Below, piece by piece: positions 18,193-26,150 of a stretch of 64,000 nucleotides of DNA (positions within the stretch are counted from its first letter, which is position 1; each line of letters starts with the position of its first letter). The notes below the pieces were generated by a model that was not told the origin of the DNA, searched no databases, and saw only the letters and a list, made by a program, of their open reading frames with translations. The position numbers and the translations under genes are program-made. The DNA comes from Schaalia turicensis ACS-279-V-Col4 (GTDB lineage: Bacteria; Actinomycetota; Actinomycetes; Actinomycetales; Actinomycetaceae): assembly GCF_000296505.1 (NCBI RefSeq), contig NZ_JH815209.1:636341-700340 (forward strand), given 5' to 3'.

Positions 18193-19460
18193 CTCCGGCC
18201 CCTCTCCCTGCGCTGGTCCTGCTGGGCCCGCTGCCGCTCGGCGGCGAGTATGCGCTGCTGCTCGTCCCCGCGGCGCCCGTCGCGCAAGCTCCCCTCGGCC
18301 GCACCGCGCCCGCCATCATTCCCGTATCGGGTCTTGAGCGGCATGAGCCCGTTCTCTGCCATGTAGGCGCGCGCAGCCTCGAGGCGGCGGTACCCCTCGC
18401 CGCCCGCCTGGCCGCGCCGCTCGAGCGTCGACATCCTGAGACCGAACTCCTCGATGGACTCGACGTCGAACTTCGCGCAGGTCTCGAGCGCCGAGGAGAG
18501 CCTGCTCAGCTCCGAGAGGTCGTTGAGCTCGAGGGCTCGCTCGGCGGCCTCGCGGATGCGCGCGGCGCTCGCGTCCGTGGGGCGGTAGGCCCCCTCGCGC
18601 TCGAAGCGGCGGCGCAGCATCTCCTTGCCGTAGACGAATCCCAGCCGCTCGCCGCTGACCTTCTTGGACGGCTCCTCGGCCAAGCTGAACACCCAGTCGT
18701 CCCGCCTCGCCTTGGCCGAGTTGTCGGCGACGTGCACGCCCAGGGCGTCGAGGATACCGAGGAACTCCGCCTCGTCGCGCGCCGTGGTCTTGGCGAGCGC
18801 GACTCGAGCGCGGATGTCGCCGACCCACGAGTAGCCGCCCGAGCGCATGATCTCCTTCTCGGCACGGCCCAGGTAGACGCTCCTGCGGCTCCTGGGCCCG
18901 CCCGCGCCGGCATGCCCGCGCGCCCTCGAGGGGGATTCGGGAGCTCGGTCGTTGGAGAGCCCCGACAGCCCGCGCTCGCGCGCCATGTCCTGAAGGTCGC
19001 GGTTGAGGTCCTCGGGGTGCTGGGTCTGCATGCGGTAGCCGGTGCGGAGATTCGCGTTGTTCACGACGATGTGCGCGTGCGGTATGCCGCGGGCGTTGTC
19101 GTCGTGGTACACGATGGCGATCTCGTGGTCGCCGAAGTGCTTGAGAGCCCACGAGCACGCGAGCTCGCGCAGCGCCGCCAGGTCGATGTCGTCGCCGGGG
19201 TCCGGCGAGAGCACGAAGTGCTTGAACGTCCGCGCGGGCTTTCCCCTCCAGGGGGCGTCCGTGCCGAAGGCGGCGCGCGTGGCGTCCATCTCGGCGTCCC
19301 AGGCGCAGGCCTCCTTGGCCTCGTCTCCCAGCGCTCCGCCGTCGCGCTCGTCGTAGCTCAGGTTGAACAGGTCGCGCGCCAGGGCGCGGCCTCCCTTCTC
19401 GAGGTAGCGGCGGATTCCGCCCGTCGAGCCGTGGCCGCTTATCGGCTTCAGGATCGGCAT
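18189..19460 (-). CDS. MobP-type relaxase (mobilisation nuclease)
   Basis: The start is ATG 19460 (MPILKPISGHGSTGG), 13 bases inside the end of mobC. The open frame extends further upstream to 20066, but that part is Arg-rich shadow of mobC. The 423-aa protein has the relaxase/mobilisation nuclease fold (PF03432-like). It carries the metal-binding HAH at His128/His130 in PHAHIVVNNAN, preceded by FKHFVLSPDPGDD and the IAIVYHDDN strand. The catalytic Tyr is expected in the N-terminal part (a Tyr lies at about residue 20, RRYLEKGG). It would nick oriT and lead single-strand transfer using a helper's secretion system. It is followed by the frameshifted gene in the same operon. Confidence 0.85.
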   Translation of the reverse strand: MPILKPISGHGSTGGIRRYLEKGGRALARDLFNLSYDERDGGALGDEAKEACAWDAEMDATRAAFGTDAPWRGKPARTFKHFVLSPDPGDDIDLAALRELACSWALKHFGDHEIAIVYHDDNARGIPHAHIVVNNANLRTGYRMQTQHPEDLNRDLQDMARERGLSGLSNDRAPESPSRARGHAGAGGPRSRRSVYLGRAEKEIMRSGGYSWVGDIRARVALAKTTARDEAEFLGILDALGVHVADNSAKARRDDWVFSLAEEPSKKVSGERLGFVYGKEMLRRRFEREGAYRPTDASAARIREAAERALELNDLSELSRLSSALETCAKFDVESIEEFGLRMSTLERRGQAGGEGYRRLEAARAYMAENGLMPLKTRYGNDGGRGAAEGSLRDGRRGDEQQRILAAERQRAQQDQRRERGRR

Positions 19461-19894
19461 GGCGAGCCCTCCACGAGCGAGTCGGCCCCGATGCGCCCGA
19501 GCTCGGCCGCCATCTCGCGGGCCGCGGCGTTCACGTCGGCGAGCTCTCGCTCGATCGTCGGGATGCTCTCCGCGACGAGGTCCCGGTCGACGTGCCCGTG
19601 GCGCGCATGGAAGTTGATGAGGTTCATCGCGTGCACGGCCTGGTTGTAGTGGTAGCCCCACTTCGTGAGCTCGCGCGACATCGCCCACAGGGCCTTCCGG
19701 TCGACGAGTATGCGATGCTCGTCTCCCGCGTTCGCCTCCGTCGCCAGCGGTATGCGCACGAGGTAGCGCAGGTACTCCGACTTGCTTAGGCCCGCGCGCT
19801 CGCACCGCTCGCAGAGCGCGTCGTAGTCGTCTCCCTCCATGCGGAACGTGACGCGGCGCTCCTTGCCTTTGGCGGCGCCGGCTTCCTCTTCCAT
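19448..19894 (-). CDS. mobC: MobC-like relaxosome protein
   Basis: The 148-aa protein has an N-terminal RHH (RRVTFRMEGDDYDALCERCERAGLSKSEYLRYLVR) and a helical C-terminus with the ALWAMSRELTKWGYHYNQAVHAMN segment. That is the classical MobC pattern with G-x-N/Y-NQ. It binds near oriT to help the relaxase. The start at 19894 has AAAGGA 8 bases upstream. Its end overlaps the relaxase start. Confidence 0.82.
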   Translation of the reverse strand: MEEEAGAAKGKERRVTFRMEGDDYDALCERCERAGLSKSEYLRYLVRIPLATEANAGDEHRILVDRKALWAMSRELTKWGYHYNQAVHAMNLINFHARHGHVDRDLVAESIPTIERELADVNAAAREMAAELGRIGADSLVEGSPCRS

Positions 19895-20112
19895 GGCGGA
19901 TTCCTTTCCTCGGGCCCGCCGCGCGGCGGGCGCGTCTCTCTAGGGGCGCGGGGGATCCCCCGCAGGCGGCAGCCCGGCTCGGGCGCCGCCTCTGGGACCG
20001 GGCCTCGCGTAAGCGGGCTCCCCAACGGCCCGCGGCATGACGGGTCCGAGGCCGCCCGGTCCCCAAGTGCTATGGACGCCCGACGCGATGTCGGACGCCA
20101 TAGGCTACTTGC
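19895..20112. other. candidate oriT region
   Basis: The only sizeable gap beside mobC and the relaxase contains a 16-bp perfect palindrome (19949-19964, GCGGGGGATCCCCCGC). It also has a long imperfect inverted repeat at 20064-20112 (CAAGT...ACTTG outside, CTATGG...CCATAG inside, and a CCGAC/GTCGG core) that overlaps the parB stop. Such dyads next to mobC suit an origin of transfer, but the second could equally be the parB terminator. No nic consensus was identified. Confidence 0.4.
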
Positions 20113-21061
20113 TGGATTTCGAACCTGAGGCCCTTCTTCGAACCTTCTGGGCTCCTCCGCCCGCCTCCGCGTAGGGCGCGGTCATGATCGCCATCTCGCG
20201 CAGCAGCGAGAGGTCGGCCGCGCTCGGGCTCTCGGGCGGGCTCTCAAGGAAGTCGGCGACGAGCCTCGCGGCCTTCGCGATGCGCCCGTCGGGGCCGGCC
20301 TGCGTCTTGCCCTCGCTCCTCACGTAGTCGGAGAGCTCCCGCTTGGTGCGCCGCCAGGGCTCCATGGCGGCGTGCATCTCCGCCTGGCGCTCCTTCGACA
20401 TGCCCGCGAGCGAGCGCACCGCCTCGGCGCTGAGGTTGCCGCGGTCGGCCTCGGCGGCCCACTCGGGCGAGAGGTCCTCGGCGATCCGGCGGGCCAGCCT
20501 CTCCTCGCGCGCGATGGTCTTGCCGGAGACCTTGCGGCCCGTCTGCCGCTCGATGATGGCGGCCTTCACGTCGTCGACGCGCATGCCGGAAAGCGACGGG
20601 TCCTCGGAGCGCAGGCGCACGGCGTCGCCCCTGAGCGCCTCCGTCGCTGCGGCGCGCTCGGTCACGGTGAGGGCGCGGGTGAAGTAGTTCGCGGCGTGGA
20701 GCAGCGTCACCGCCCGCTCGTCGTCGATGCCCTCTATCACGCGGCAGGGCATCTTCTCGTAGGCGGGGTCGTCCTTGGCGAGCAGCGCGTAGGCGGCCTT
20801 GCGCCGGTGCCCGGAGACCATCTGCCACGAGCCGTCGCCGACCTTTCGCACGAGCGGCAGGTCGGTGAGGCCGTCCTCGCGTATGGACTCGGCGAGCTCG
20901 GCTATGCCAGCCGGGTCCATGGAGTAGGCGGCGTTCGCCGGGTGGTCGGCGATGTCGGCCACCGCGATTTCGGACACCGGGTAGCGCCCGCGGGTGCGCG
21001 ACGCGCCGTCGAGGAGCCCCGTGATAGTGAAGCCCGCGGCCACCTGGCTAGGCGAGCTCAC
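20105..21061 (-). CDS. ParB-family partition protein
   Basis: The 318-aa protein has the ParB/Spo0J N-terminal CTPase domain (about 25-110) with QMVSGHRRKAAYAL (GxxRxxA motif). A helix-turn-helix region follows (about 130-200, GRKVSGKTIAREERLARRIAE). It starts with GTG at 21061, inside the last codons of parA, so the pair is coupled. With ParA it likely stabilises the element when excised, or regulates it. The C-terminal 60 residues are low-complexity and basic at the end. Confidence 0.88.
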   Translation of the reverse strand: MSSPSQVAAGFTITGLLDGASRTRGRYPVSEIAVADIADHPANAAYSMDPAGIAELAESIREDGLTDLPLVRKVGDGSWQMVSGHRRKAAYALLAKDDPAYEKMPCRVIEGIDDERAVTLLHAANYFTRALTVTERAAATEALRGDAVRLRSEDPSLSGMRVDDVKAAIIERQTGRKVSGKTIAREERLARRIAEDLSPEWAAEADRGNLSAEAVRSLAGMSKERQAEMHAAMEPWRRTKRELSDYVRSEGKTQAGPDGRIAKAARLVADFLESPPESPSAADLSLLREMAIMTAPYAEAGGGAQKVRRRASGSKSSK

Positions 21062-21812
21062 GGGACACCTCGTCTGCGAGCGCCTCGTAGTCGCGCGCGG
21101 GGCGGCTCCCCGGCTCGAAGGCGGCCACCGGCTTCCACTGCCAGCTGCCCTCGCAGACCTTGCTGCTCGCGTGGATGACCGTCTCGAACTGCTCGCCAGG
21201 GAAGAAGCCGTCGAGCACGGCCGCGCCCGTGGCCTCGGCGTTGGTCATGCGGCCGGGCACGCAGGTGCGCAGTATCTTCCATCTGGGCGTGGGCATGCGC
21301 AGGGCGTCCGCGATGGAGCGCGTCGCCTCCACGGTGAGCGCCGTGCCGCGCATCACGGTGGAGTCGAGCTTGACGGGGATGACGACCATGCCGCCCTCCG
21401 CCGCGGCGAGGTAGGCGTTGAAGGCGAGCCTGCGCATCACGGGGCTGCAGTCGATGAGGCAAACGTCGTAGGAGCCCGAGGCGTCGTCGAGGGCGAACTT
21501 GAGTCGCTGCTCGCGCAGGAGCATCTCGTTCTGGTCGACGAGGTCGATGGTCGAGGCCACCACGTCGAGGCCCTCCCCGGCGGCGTAGGCGACCTCCTCC
21601 ACGGGGGCGCCGCCGTAGAGCAGCTCGACCGAGGTGCGGCGCTCGGAGGCCGCCCGGTCGTAGAGGCCGAAGAAGTCCGTGGCAGACGCCTGCGGGTCGA
21701 GATCGACGAGCAGGGTCCGAAGGCCCCGGGCGGCGAAGATCGCCGCCAGGTTCACGGCGGTCGTCGTCTTGCCGACGCCGCCCTTGTAGTTGGAAATGGC
21801 TATCGTGCGCAT
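21048..21812 (-). CDS. ParA-family ATPase
   Basis: The 254-aa protein has the deviant Walker A KGGVGKTT at residues 10-17, Walker A' VDLDPQAS and Walker B CLIDCSP. This is the complete ParA/MinD signature. It is first in the parA-parB pair and reads toward mobC. Two CGTAC-N6-GTACG palindromes lie about 85-140 bases upstream, suggesting control by the element's regulator. Confidence 0.92.
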   Translation of the reverse strand: MRTIAISNYKGGVGKTTTAVNLAAIFAARGLRTLLVDLDPQASATDFFGLYDRAASERRTSVELLYGGAPVEEVAYAAGEGLDVVASTIDLVDQNEMLLREQRLKFALDDASGSYDVCLIDCSPVMRRLAFNAYLAAAEGGMVVIPVKLDSTVMRGTALTVEATRSIADALRMPTPRWKILRTCVPGRMTNAEATGAAVLDGFFPGEQFETVIHASSKVCEGSWQWKPVAAFEPGSRPARDYEALADEVSRELA

Positions 21813-21894
21813 GGGTCGCGTCCTCTCTAGTGTGGGGCGCGCCTCGCCGCATCAGGTCCGGCGCGCCCCGAGTCTCGGAGCGTCGGGACAAAAC

Positions 21895-21960
21895 CGTACG
21901 GATTTGTCCGACAAGCGGAGTGTACCACGAAAACGTACGGATATGTACGCTTTCGTGGTA
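21895..21960. promoter_or_regulatory. two CGTAC-N6-GTACG operator-like sites upstream of parA
   Basis: Sites: 21895-21910 (CGTAC-GGATTT-GTCCG) and 21934-21949 (CGTAC-GGATAT-GTACG). The second sits inside a larger dyad at 21923-21960 with TACCACGAAA arms. The same palindrome occurs three times at the xis/XRE divergent promoter (24997-25077). The larger dyad may also act as a terminator for the gene ending at 22017. Confidence 0.7.
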
Positions 21961-22016
21961 CAGGGGCCGGATTCGGGAAAAGCCCGGCCCCGGGAGCCCG
22001 GGACCGGGCGCGCCGC

Positions 22017-22388
22017 CTAGGAGAGCGGCTCCATCTCGCCGAAGCAGTTGACGTGGTGGCGCAGGAGCGCTCGGTTCTCCTTGACGACCATCATCGCCAC
22101 CTCGTCGAAGCGGACCGGGGTGTCGGCGTAGTCGTCGCCGTTGCCGGAGAGCCACGTCGCCGCCAGCGCCTCGCGCAGCCCGCGCGCCCTGTGGGCCTCG
22201 GGGAATCCGTCCGTCCCGATGCGGACCGTGGCGTCGACGAACACCAGGGTCCCGTCCTCGTCCACCGCCACGAGGTCGATCCCGCCGATGCCCTCGGGCC
22301 CCTGCCAGGCCTCGTCGACGATCTCGTAGCCCTTGCGCTCGAGGAAGGCCTTGACCGCGCCCATCGCCTTTTCCTTCATGTCGTTCAT
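22017..22388 (-). CDS. YraN/UPF0102-like endonuclease-fold protein
   Basis: The 123-aa protein has the YraN layout: an N-terminal helix, then GYEIVDEAW, the GGIDLVAVDEDGTLVFVDATVR core (Asp and a strand ending V-D/E-x-K-like) and a helix. The final V-R replaces the usual V-K/V-R-R, so nuclease activity is uncertain. The start at 22388 follows AAGGAG at 6 bases. A house-keeping-like YraN gene on a mobile element is unusual; it could process transferred DNA, which is inference. Confidence 0.68.
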   Translation of the reverse strand: MNDMKEKAMGAVKAFLERKGYEIVDEAWQGPEGIGGIDLVAVDEDGTLVFVDATVRIGTDGFPEAHRARGLREALAATWLSGNGDDYADTPVRFDEVAMMVVKENRALLRHHVNCFGEMEPLS

Positions 22389-22936
22389 GTCTTGCTCCTT
22401 AGACTCTTAAGGCCCGCCCCTGTGGCGTGCCTTGCGTCGCGTGAGTCGCATGCAGCGCGGGCGCGCCTGCAAGGGAGGAAGCGAAGTCGGGCGTGGATAT
22501 AGAAATCTCCCGACGGCAGTTTTTCGCGTTGTTCGCGCGCGGAGCGCATGGGGCGAAGAACCCGAAAAAGTGTCGCGACCCTTGCTGGCCGCCCGCCGGC
22601 GTGCGACCCTGCGCGTCCAAGGAGCGCCAGGGCGGGTATTCGGATCAAAGGGGCGCAGGCGTGCGGCATGGAATCCGGCGTGGGCGCCGAGACCCTCCGG
22701 GCGTGGGATGCGGCCCGTCGGCGGTTGCTGGGCTCCTGCGGGGATTGACGACGACGTCGTGGCGGGGACGGCGGCGTAACCTCAGGTTGAAGTGCCGCAG
22801 CATGAATCGGGACGGACGGCTTTCCCGCGCCGCTTGCGGACGATATGCGCACGAGATCGCTGGCGGCGAGATGGCTCTCCACATGGAACGGCTACGGTGC
22901 TGCGCGACACGTCCGTTGAGAGAAGGAGTCGAGCTG
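22389..22936. other. 548-bp gap without a supported gene
   Basis: Several overlapping frames exist, but all have the Arg/Pro/Gly-rich look of shadow frames and lack ribosome sites. The region should contain the promoters of the divergent genes at 22388 and 22937. Nothing else is recognised. Confidence 0.4.
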
Positions 22937-23188
22937 ATGTTGGGTTACGAAGAGAAGTTGGAGCGCATGGAGCTGATTGATGCCGTGTGCGATGCCGGGA
23001 GGCTGGCGAGGGGCCTGGACCAGTTGCTCGAGTCCCTGGCACACGCCGACCAGCTGGACCCGCTCGACGTCGAGGGAATCCTGGCCCTGAGGTCGATAAG
23101 CGAGAGGTGCGCCGAGCGCATCGGCGACGCCGCGCGCATCCTGGAGGCGCAGAACGAGATCCTCTACGCCGAGGAGCGAACCGCTTAA
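22937..23188 (+). CDS. small helical hypothetical protein
   Basis: ATG at 22937 lies 8 bases after AAGGAG. The 83-aa product (MLGYEEKLERMELIDAVCDA...) is acidic and almost wholly helical with regular leucines, so it may be a coiled-coil or dimeric protein. I do not recognise a family. It is one of only three genes read rightward in the element. Confidence 0.55.
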   Translation: MLGYEEKLERMELIDAVCDAGRLARGLDQLLESLAHADQLDPLDVEGILALRSISERCAERIGDAARILEAQNEILYAEERTA

Positions 23189-23271
23189 CTTCCTTTCCCG
23201 GAAGATTAACTATTTGCTTTGCGATCATCGCACTAAAGAATCGCAGCCCTAGGTCTACGTTTAGACGAGTG

Positions 23272-23697
23272 TTAACCGCGTCCCATTCCGAAGATGCTTG
23301 CGGTGTTGGATTCTGCATCCATTACGGCTGTCGCTGGCTCTTCCAGGGGTGCGACCCGCTGCAACTGTTCAGGCGCTGAATCGTCAACCCCCTCGCCGAG
23401 TGCCAGGAAGAACCTCATCACGAGCTCGACTCTCTGCTGCAGGGAATCGCTCAGCTCGCCGTAGGAGACCGCCAGCCGTACTTCCTTGGCCAACTCCGCC
23501 ATCGAGCCCCTCAGCGCCTTCTGAACGCTCACGGAGGGCCTCATCTCGACCTGGGTATCGGTGAGCTTGGCGATGATGTAGTCCTGCCTGCTCATACCGC
23601 TCCAAGCTGCCATCTCGCATATGAGCTTGTGCTCCTCGGGCGTGCAGCGGAACGCCATCGTCTTGCTGCGCTTGCGGGCGCTGTTCTCGCACGGCAT
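23272..23697 (-). CDS. RHH-type mobilisation or accessory protein
   Basis: The 141-aa protein has a basic N-terminus (ENSARKRSKTMAF). An RHH-like unit follows (MAFRCTPEEHKLICEMAAWSGMSRQDYIIAKL), then a helical tail. This resembles the N-terminal halves of plasmid MobC-like and Coriobacteria element proteins. It lies 5 bases downstream of the integrase stop, so it is probably in the xis-int operon. Function is unproven; it may act at oriT or as a repressor. Confidence 0.55.
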   Translation of the reverse strand: MPCENSARKRSKTMAFRCTPEEHKLICEMAAWSGMSRQDYIIAKLTDTQVEMRPSVSVQKALRGSMAELAKEVRLAVSYGELSDSLQQRVELVMRFFLALGEGVDDSAPEQLQRVAPLEEPATAVMDAESNTASIFGMGRG

Positions 23698-23702
23698 CCT
23701 TC

Positions 23703-24773
23703 TTACCCCCTCGCTCCGTCGAGCGCGGCGGCCATCTCGTCCTGCTTCGTGGGGAACAGGTGCGCGTATCGGTAGGTGATGTCAACCGCCTCGTGGCCCA
23801 TGCGCTCGGCGATGGCCAGCGCGGAGAAGCCCATCTCGATCAGCAGGCTCACGTGGCTGTGGCGTATGTCGTGTATTCGGATGCGCTTCACGCCCGACGC
23901 CTTGCACCCGCGCTCCATCTCGTGGGCCAGGAAGTGCTTGGTCACGGCGAACAGGCGCTCGTCGGGGGCGACGTCGTCGCGGAGCTCTATGAATTCCGCC
24001 ATCTCGTCGCGCAGGAAGGCGGGCATGACGATTGTGCGCACCGACTTGGGCGTCTTGGGGTCGGTAACGGTGTCCACGCCGTGGAGGCTCTGGTACGACT
24101 TGTTGATGCGCAGCCGCGAGCTCTCCAGCATGAAGTCGGACGGAGTGAGCGCCAGGAGCTCGCCGCAGCGGATGCCCGTCCAGTAGAGCAGCTCGAAGGC
24201 GTGGAACGACAGCGGCTTGTCCATGACTGCCTCGCTGAACCTCAGGTACTCGTCCTTGGTCCAGAACTGCATCTCGCCGCCCTTCTTCGAGCCTATCTTG
24301 TCGACCCTGCGCACCGGGTTGTCGGTGAGGCCGTAGTAGCGCTCTGCGTGGTTGAAGATGGCGTTCAGTTGGTTGTTCACCGTGCGCAGGTACGTCGGCG
24401 CCCAGGGCTTCCCGTCGGCGTCCCGGTGCTCGGTGAGCTCGTTTTGCCACCTGATGACGTCGATCGGCCTCACGTCGCACATGCGCATGTCCCCGAAGAA
24501 CGGCACCAGCTTGTCGTTGATGATGTACTCCTTGGTGATCCACGTGTGCTCGCGTATGCGCGGCTTCACCTCTGAGGCGTACACCTCGACGAACTCGGAG
24601 AACGTCATGTCCATGGCCCCGCCGTTAAGGCTCTTGAACTGGCCTTCCCACACGGCGGCCTCCACCTCGGAGGAGAAGCCGCGCTTCGTCTTGTGGCGCT
24701 TCGAGCCGCGGGCGTCGCGGTAGTAGCACTGCACGTAGAACGTGCCGTTGCTGTCGTCCTTGTACACCGGCAT
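23703..24773 (-). CDS. int: site-specific tyrosine integrase
   Basis: The 356-aa protein has an N-terminal arm-binding domain (1-50, YYRDARGSKRHKTKRGF), a SAM-like core-binding domain (56-145) and a catalytic domain. The catalytic residues are Arg202 (TGIRCGELL), Lys243 (TPKS), His301 and Arg304 (HDIRHSH), His327 (MGHEAVD) and Tyr336 (TYRYAHL). It is adjacent to xis (stop and start nearly touch) and close to the guaA end, so it should catalyse integration and excision. The arm domain would bind repeated sites; the TTACTCCC copies at 25620-25993 are the natural candidates. Confidence 0.93.
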   Translation of the reverse strand: MPVYKDDSNGTFYVQCYYRDARGSKRHKTKRGFSSEVEAAVWEGQFKSLNGGAMDMTFSEFVEVYASEVKPRIREHTWITKEYIINDKLVPFFGDMRMCDVRPIDVIRWQNELTEHRDADGKPWAPTYLRTVNNQLNAIFNHAERYYGLTDNPVRRVDKIGSKKGGEMQFWTKDEYLRFSEAVMDKPLSFHAFELLYWTGIRCGELLALTPSDFMLESSRLRINKSYQSLHGVDTVTDPKTPKSVRTIVMPAFLRDEMAEFIELRDDVAPDERLFAVTKHFLAHEMERGCKASGVKRIRIHDIRHSHVSLLIEMGFSALAIAERMGHEAVDITYRYAHLFPTKQDEMAAALDGARG

Positions 24774-24774
24774 G

Positions 24775-24978
24775 TCAGTCCACCTCCGGGAAGTACAGGG
24801 CGTCGAAGACGTCGCTCCGGACGCGCCCGCGGATCACCACGCGCCCGCGCGCCTCCTGCTCGGCGTTTATCTTCCTGATCACCTCGTAGGCGCTGCCTTT
24901 CTTGATCCTCAGCAGCTCCGCGACCTCGTCGGCGTCCAGCATGTGCGGCCTCGGCGTCTTCGCCACCTTCTCGTCCAT
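24775..24978 (-). CDS. xis: excisionase-like winged-helix protein
   Basis: ATG at 24978 follows AGGAGG by 4 bases. The 67-aa product (PHMLDADEVAELLRIKKGSAYEVIRKIN...) is a MerR/excisionase-type HTH. It is followed immediately by int. It probably directs excision and bends DNA at the attachment region. Confidence 0.78.
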   Translation of the reverse strand: MDEKVAKTPRPHMLDADEVAELLRIKKGSAYEVIRKINAEQEARGRVVIRGRVRSDVFDALYFPEVD

Positions 24979-24996
24979 GGCTCCTCCTATCATTAG

Positions 24997-25077
24997 CGTA
25001 CATATACGTACGGTTTACAGATTCAGAGTAAACGTACATATCTGTACTGTCAATAGAATTGCGTACATTTGCGTACG
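24997..25077. promoter_or_regulatory. three CGTAC-N6-GTACG operators between xis and XRE gene
   Basis: Palindromes at 24997-25012 (CGTAC-ATATAC-GTACG), 25033-25048 (CGTAC-ATATCT-GTACT) and 25062-25077 (CGTAC-ATTTGC-GTACG) fill the divergent promoter region. Two further copies lie upstream of parA. The XRE protein encoded at 25119 is the obvious binder. Confidence 0.78.
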
Positions 25078-25118
25078 CTGATAAGATGTGCGAATACGTA
25101 ATTCCAGGAGGAGGGCGC

Positions 25119-25532
25119 ATGTCCGTAGGCGAGAACATAAGGCGGTACCGCAAGTTACGAGGCATGACTCAGGCGCAGCTCGCCGAGGCGGTCGGCTTGA
25201 CCGAGGGGGCCGTGCGCCACTACGAGAGCGGCATCCGCGCGGTGAAGCCCGAGCTGCTGGAGTCCATCTCCGCGGCGCTCGTCGTTTCCGTCAACGCCCT
25301 CAAGGATTACGGCGTCGAGACCGCGGGCGACCTCATGTCGCTTCTCGTGCGGCTCGAGGACTCCTTCGGCATCGTGCCCGCAGCCGACGGCTCGGGCCTC
25401 TCCCTGAACCCCATGGCGCCGCACGCGCCCAAAGCCGCGATGGCAATCGAGCTGTGGGCAGAGAAGCGCGCGCAGCTCGAGAACGGCGAGATCGACGACA
25501 GCGAGTACGAGGACTGGAAAGCCTCGCTGTAG
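25119..25532 (+). CDS. XRE-family transcriptional regulator of the element
   Basis: The start ATG 25119 follows AGGAGGAGGG. The 137-aa protein begins with a Cro/C1 HTH (MSVGENIRRYRKLRGMTQAQLAEAVGLTEGAVRHYESG) and has a C-terminal segment of about 70 aa, probably for dimerisation. It is transcribed divergently from xis-int with three palindromes between them. It probably represses its own gene and xis-int and, through the sites at 21895-21949, also parAB. Confidence 0.85.
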   Translation: MSVGENIRRYRKLRGMTQAQLAEAVGLTEGAVRHYESGIRAVKPELLESISAALVVSVNALKDYGVETAGDLMSLLVRLEDSFGIVPAADGSGLSLNPMAPHAPKAAMAIELWAEKRAQLENGEIDDSEYEDWKASL

Positions 25533-25619
25533 CGACTCCTAGCTTTTTGCAATCAACGCAACCAAATCAGAACGCCAGACTAGGCGGTGATCGCCGCCCG
25601 CTCCTGCGTCTGCTGAGTT

Positions 25620-25993
25620 TTTACTCCCCATTGCATGCCAAGGCATTTCCGGCGTACATAGGGAGTAAAAAACGCGGTGGCTTACATGGCGGTACGCGGC
25701 AGTACGCAGCGGCATTTCCCCTGATTACTCCCGTTTTCCTTGAGACGGCGAGATTCTTTACTCCCCATTAACCAACTGGGGAAACGCTATACGGAGACCT
25801 TCAAAAAGCCCATTGAGTTCGATTTGAGTTTCACAGACCCCAAAACGGCCCCGATTCGTTCTCGGGGACAAAAATCGCGCGTCTACTCACTTGGGATGAA
25901 TCCTTACTCCCGTTCCTCCGAATGCCGCACCGTGCCTTGCCGTCTTGAAACACGGGGGAGTAAATTGCGAAATCGCAGGTGAAAGGGAGTAAA
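25620..25993. repeat. seven TTACTCCC/GGGAGTAA repeats (iteron-like arm sites)
   Basis: Copies (8-10 bases each): 25620-25628 (+), 25661-25669 (-), 25725-25732 (+), 25757-25765 (+), 25904-25911 (+), 25956-25964 (-), 25985-25993 (-). Most extend to TTTACTCCC. An 8-mer is expected about 0.01 times in this span. The last codons of guaA read TACTCCC on the plus strand (26152-26158), so the repeat echoes the end of the insertion gene. Confidence 0.8.
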
Positions 25994-26006
25994 ACGACAA
26001 AGAAAA

Positions 26007-26036
26007 AGCCTCCGTCCCAACGCGGGAACGGAGGCT
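26007..26036 (-). terminator. guaA rho-independent terminator
   Basis: Arms AGCCTCCGT and ACGGAGGCT plus inner CCC/GGG pairs are followed, on the minus strand, by TTTTTC. It ends leftward transcription from guaA. Confidence 0.8.
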
Positions 26037-26150
26037 CGGTTATCGCATTTACTCACCAACATCGCTGGTGGCTTTGCCATGACTCTCGTACGAAACGAAA
26101 CTCAGCGGCACAGTGCGGCACTCAAAAATGCAGGTCAGAACCCTATCGGC

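Larger units (their letters stand above)
25533..26150. other. gene-free attachment-site region next to guaA
   Basis: These 618 bases lack a supported gene. They contain seven copies of TTACTCCC in mixed orientation and the guaA terminator. They probably contain the attachment site and integrase arm sites. Confidence 0.5.

Noticed and set aside
19461..20066. Longer relaxase starting at 20066
   Set aside because: This part is Arg/Pro-rich out-of-frame sequence of mobC, and the family N-terminus is found at 19460.
22385..22882. Overlapping frames in the 22.4-22.9 kb gap as genes
   Set aside because: Composition is of shadow type, no ribosome sites are seen, and frames on both strands overlap each other.
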